The notes under the pieces were generated by a model. It had not been told where the DNA came from. It ran no database searches and saw only the letters and a program-made list of their open reading frames with translations. From an uncultured Ruminococcus sp. (GTDB lineage Bacteria; Bacillota; Clostridia; Oscillospirales; Acutalibacteraceae): a stretch of 17,484 bases of DNA. The stretch is taken from assembly GCA_902797065.1 (NCBI GenBank), contig CADBRK010000020.1, forward strand, positions 1 to 17,484, read 5' to 3'. The position numbers and the translations under genes were made by a program. Positions 15,699 through 17,484 of the stretch are shown here, piece by piece (position 1 is the first letter of the stretch; the number at the start of each line of letters is the position of its first letter).

Positions 15699-15727
15699 AT
15701 TATACAACATTCTTATTCTGCTGTCAA
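15699..15727 (-). promoter_or_regulatory. Perfect-consensus sigma-A promoter of the kinase-VWA-PP2C operon
   Basis: On the minus strand: TTGACA (15727-15722), exactly 17 bases, and TATAAT (15704-15699). All twelve consensus positions match. Predicted transcription start near 15692, 34 bases before the TTG start. No clear operator overlaps it, which suggests high constitutive expression with control after translation. Confidence 0.88.
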
Positions 15728-15816
15728 ATACAATGCTAATGATTAAAACGGATATTCGGTACATATACAAAAAACAACCAATCAGGTCTCCTCAACTTTG
15801 ACGGAGTATATTATTA

Positions 15817-16635
15817 TCAGACACTTCCGAACCCCATAGTCACACCCGATTTATCCGATTTGCGATTTTCAATGATCTGTACCAACTCATCTTCCAATAT
15901 ATATTTTTCGTTCAATGAAGAATTGCTTTCGCTTGACGTAATCGCACTCCATGCAATTTGTTTCTGCCAGATATCGAGCACCGAATAATCAATATCGGAT
16001 CGGTGTCGTTTAAGTATCCGACTAAACTTTTCAACAGCTTTTACATTGACAGTAAAACCGTATTGATTAAGTGACATCACAACGCTGTCGATGTAATCAT
16101 CGTCGCCCGGCTCTTCCAACTCTATCGTTTCACAGAAAAAACTCTTCCCCGCCCATGCCTTTACGTCCTTAAGATCACTTTCGTCAAATGAAAAGAAAAA
16201 CAAAAAGCGGTTTTTGAAACATCTTATATGACGAAACAGCTGATCGCTCCATATCTCGTCGGAAAGTATATCCTTCACCTCGGAAAACGAAATCAATACA
16301 ATACCCTGATTAACATGATATTTTTGCACGATGTTGCCGAGCCACTGTTCGAGCGTTCTTTTGAATTTACCGGAATCATCATACAAGCCCGGCTGAACGC
16401 TGTTAACAATGTCGGCGCTTCCATGTTCCGCATTTAAATATATAAAAGCAGAGTCTTTTTCCGAAATAATCCCATGCTTGTCAAGTTCGATCATAAGCTG
16501 CTCCAATGAATACCTTATAGGTTCATTGGAGCTGTTCTTTTGCGGCAGTAAATATATCGGAGAAGCCTTGATAACCTTTTCGGAATTCAGCTTCTTTGCC
16601 GCATTTTTAAGTTCGCTTGTTATTGTTTTCAGCAT
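15817..16635 (-). CDS. Soluble protein of unknown function beside the VirD4-like gene
   Basis: A 272-residue protein without signal peptide or membrane helix. Its pattern resembles an ATPase-like alpha/beta fold followed by a helical lid: alternating hydrophobic strands (QGIVLISFSEV about 115-125, FKNRFLFFFSFDESD about 143-157, then FCETIELEEPG) and a helical region (about 183-240, DSVVMSLNQYGFTVNVKAVE), reminiscent of the sensor and lid parts of AAA+ proteins. No Walker A is present, so it would be a degenerate relative at best (low certainty). ATG 16635 has AAAGGGTG upstream. It begins 20 bases after the VirD4-like gene, so the two are cotranscribed, and it lies 158 bases upstream of the kinase operon on the same strand. 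Confidence 0.85.
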   Translation of the reverse strand: MLKTITSELKNAAKKLNSEKVIKASPIYLLPQKNSSNEPIRYSLEQLMIELDKHGIISEKDSAFIYLNAEHGSADIVNSVQPGLYDDSGKFKRTLEQWLGNIVQKYHVNQGIVLISFSEVKDILSDEIWSDQLFRHIRCFKNRFLFFFSFDESDLKDVKAWAGKSFFCETIELEEPGDDDYIDSVVMSLNQYGFTVNVKAVEKFSRILKRHRSDIDYSVLDIWQKQIAWSAITSSESNSSLNEKYILEDELVQIIENRKSDKSGVTMGFGSV

Positions 16636-16655
16636 GTTTCTCACCCTTTCTCTTC

Positions 16656-17369
16656 TTAGGAATCCAGTTCGGATTTCAGAATATTGTACATATACTTAGG
16701 AGCCGAAAAACACGTTGCAGGTTTTATATCGTGCTCTATAAACGGCACAGGATCAAACTTTGCCTGAGGGTATACCGAAAAATCCTTTACCCACGAGAGA
16801 TACGGCGAAATACCGCTGCGCATAATCAGCGCCTGACTGTCTTCCCAGCCTATTTTCAGGCGCTGGAGCTGAGTAATGCTCAACACGGGATGCTCCCTAT
16901 CGTTGATTTCTACAGTTCCGCACAACTCCGAGATCTCATTAAGCAGACTTAACTCCCGGCAGGAGAGATATACCCATGTTCTGCAGTTGGATTTGATCGT
17001 TTCGGCGGTATCACCGTATCCGGACAGCAGCTGCTGTTTGCTCTGAACCACAAGGATAAAGCGAATGTTTCTGCTTCGTGCAGCCGATATCATAGCCGGC
17101 ATGTCGGATATCTGCGGAAAGTTTGAGAATTCATCGAGAATATAGTTTACTCTGACGGGCAATACTCCGCCCTTGCATTTCTGAGCGTAATCAATGAATA
17201 CCTCGTAGCACTGCTTCACGAACACGCTGACAAGAAAATGAAATGTCGTTTTTTCGTCGGGCGTTATAAGGTAAAGTGCGGTTTTTTCTTTGACGATCTC
17301 TTCAAATTCAAATTCACTTGAATCAGTCATACTCATTAGCTTTTTGTTCAGAAGGAAGCATCTGACCAT
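16656..17369 (-). CDS. VirD4/TraG-type coupling ATPase, C-terminal half only
   Basis: The 237 residues from ATG 17369 match the C-terminal half of VirD4/TraG/TraD coupling proteins: EKTALYLITPD, Walker B NYILDEFSNF (D79, E80), AARSRNIRFILVVQSKQQL with the sensor Gln109, then IKSNCRTWVYLS and SPYLSWVKDFSVY. These hexameric ATPases sit at the membrane and feed DNA or protein substrates into type IV systems. Family members are typically 500-700 residues; here Walker A and the membrane anchor are missing. The ATG has no Shine-Dalgarno, and the homologous frame continues 14 codons upstream (to 17411, including CVISTFDS) before TAA at 17412-17414. So this is a 5'-truncated or frameshifted gene, or the sequence end is rearranged. 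Cotranscribed with the 272-residue gene. No relaxase or other conjugation gene is visible. Confidence 0.8.
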   Translation of the reverse strand: MVRCFLLNKKLMSMTDSSEFEFEEIVKEKTALYLITPDEKTTFHFLVSVFVKQCYEVFIDYAQKCKGGVLPVRVNYILDEFSNFPQISDMPAMISAARSRNIRFILVVQSKQQLLSGYGDTAETIKSNCRTWVYLSCRELSLLNEISELCGTVEINDREHPVLSITQLQRLKIGWEDSQALIMRSGISPYLSWVKDFSVYPQAKFDPVPFIEHDIKPATCFSAPKYMYNILKSELDS

Positions 17370-17484
17370 AGAGTCAAAGGTACTTATAACGCAATTAATA
17401 CTAATCTCTAATTAAACACTTTAATAATCCAATTGCGTGCAGTAATGCTCGTAATGGTCTGAGCAGAGATACTGTTAATCGTAG
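17370..17484. other. Right end: break in the VirD4-like frame and unassigned sequence
   Basis: On the minus strand the VirD4-like frame is open to 17411, then meets TAA at 17412-17414. Beyond this the 70 bases to the window end keep two other minus-strand frames open (stops at 17408-17410 and 17401-17403), but neither encodes recognisable VirD4 sequence. I cannot assign this stretch. Confidence 0.4.
17389..17438. repeat. 8-bp inverted repeat spanning the VirD4 frame break
   Basis: ACGCAATT (17389-17396) and AATTGCGT (17431-17438) are perfect inverted copies separated by 34 A/T-rich bases; the frame break at 17412-17414 lies in the middle. Farther out, GACCAT (17364-17369) and ATGGTC (17454-17459) are also inverted, so the palindromic tendency extends over about 100 bases. 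Confidence 0.5.

Noticed and set aside
15769..15806. Terminator between the 272-residue gene and the kinase operon
   Set aside because: The stem (15788-15806, with a bulge) is short and the T run on the minus strand is about 14 bases away, so it is not a canonical rho-independent terminator; readthrough seems likely.
16656..17411. Integrative conjugative element
   Set aside because: Only a VirD4/TraG-like fragment is present; I see no relaxase, VirB4, integrase or attachment site in the window.

Overview
The window looks like the chromosome of a Firmicutes member of class Clostridia, probably an Oscillospiraceae/Ruminococcaceae-type gut anaerobe (inference). The evidence is strong AGGAGG-type ribosome binding sites, A/T-rich intergenic regions with near-consensus sigma-A promoters, and spore-lineage genes: a CwlD-type amidase, a PdaB-like polysaccharide deacetylase and a SpoVT/AbrB-type regulator. 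I see no tRNA, rRNA, CRISPR array or intact insertion sequence.

Layout. Positions 1-785 (minus) hold the front of a protein with four zinc ribbons, cut by the window edge. It is divergent, across a 366-base A/T-rich spacer with one promoter for each side, from a plus-strand block: a MATE efflux pump, a MalY/PatB-type C-S lyase gene broken by one in-frame TAA, and a DUF3737 beta-helix protein. A second promoter serves a coiled-coil protein. After it a 16-bp hairpin buries the Shine-Dalgarno of cwlD, which is followed by radA and a terminator. A third promoter drives a membrane-anchored Big_2 + NodB deacetylase, ending at a bidirectional terminator. From 9410 to the right end everything is on the minus strand: an acyltransferase gene overlapping an HTH-AbrB regulator gene, then a large signalling cluster.

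The cluster at 11040-17411 is the most interesting part. In transcription order it has the C-terminal half of a VirD4/TraG-type coupling ATPase (its frame broken at 17412-17414), an unrecognised soluble protein, then a perfect-consensus promoter (TTGACA-17-TATAAT) and five tightly packed genes: a five-helix membrane protein with a charged cytoplasmic region, a single-pass protein with an apparent extracellular domain, a Ser/Thr kinase with a zinc ribbon and an FHA-like tail, a TerY-like VWA protein, and a PP2C phosphatase. Kinase + VWA + PP2C matches the TerY-P triad known from tellurite-resistance-associated (Ter) gene neighbourhoods, but no TerC/TerD gene is visible and the partners here are two uncharacterised membrane proteins and a VirD4-like ATPase. 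My reading (inference) is a phospho-switch that senses something at the membrane and acts on a membrane complex, possibly a translocation or DNA-pumping machine.

Many starts below differ from the longest open frame. They were moved to the codon with a good Shine-Dalgarno, and in one case because the longest frame begins inside the promoter.
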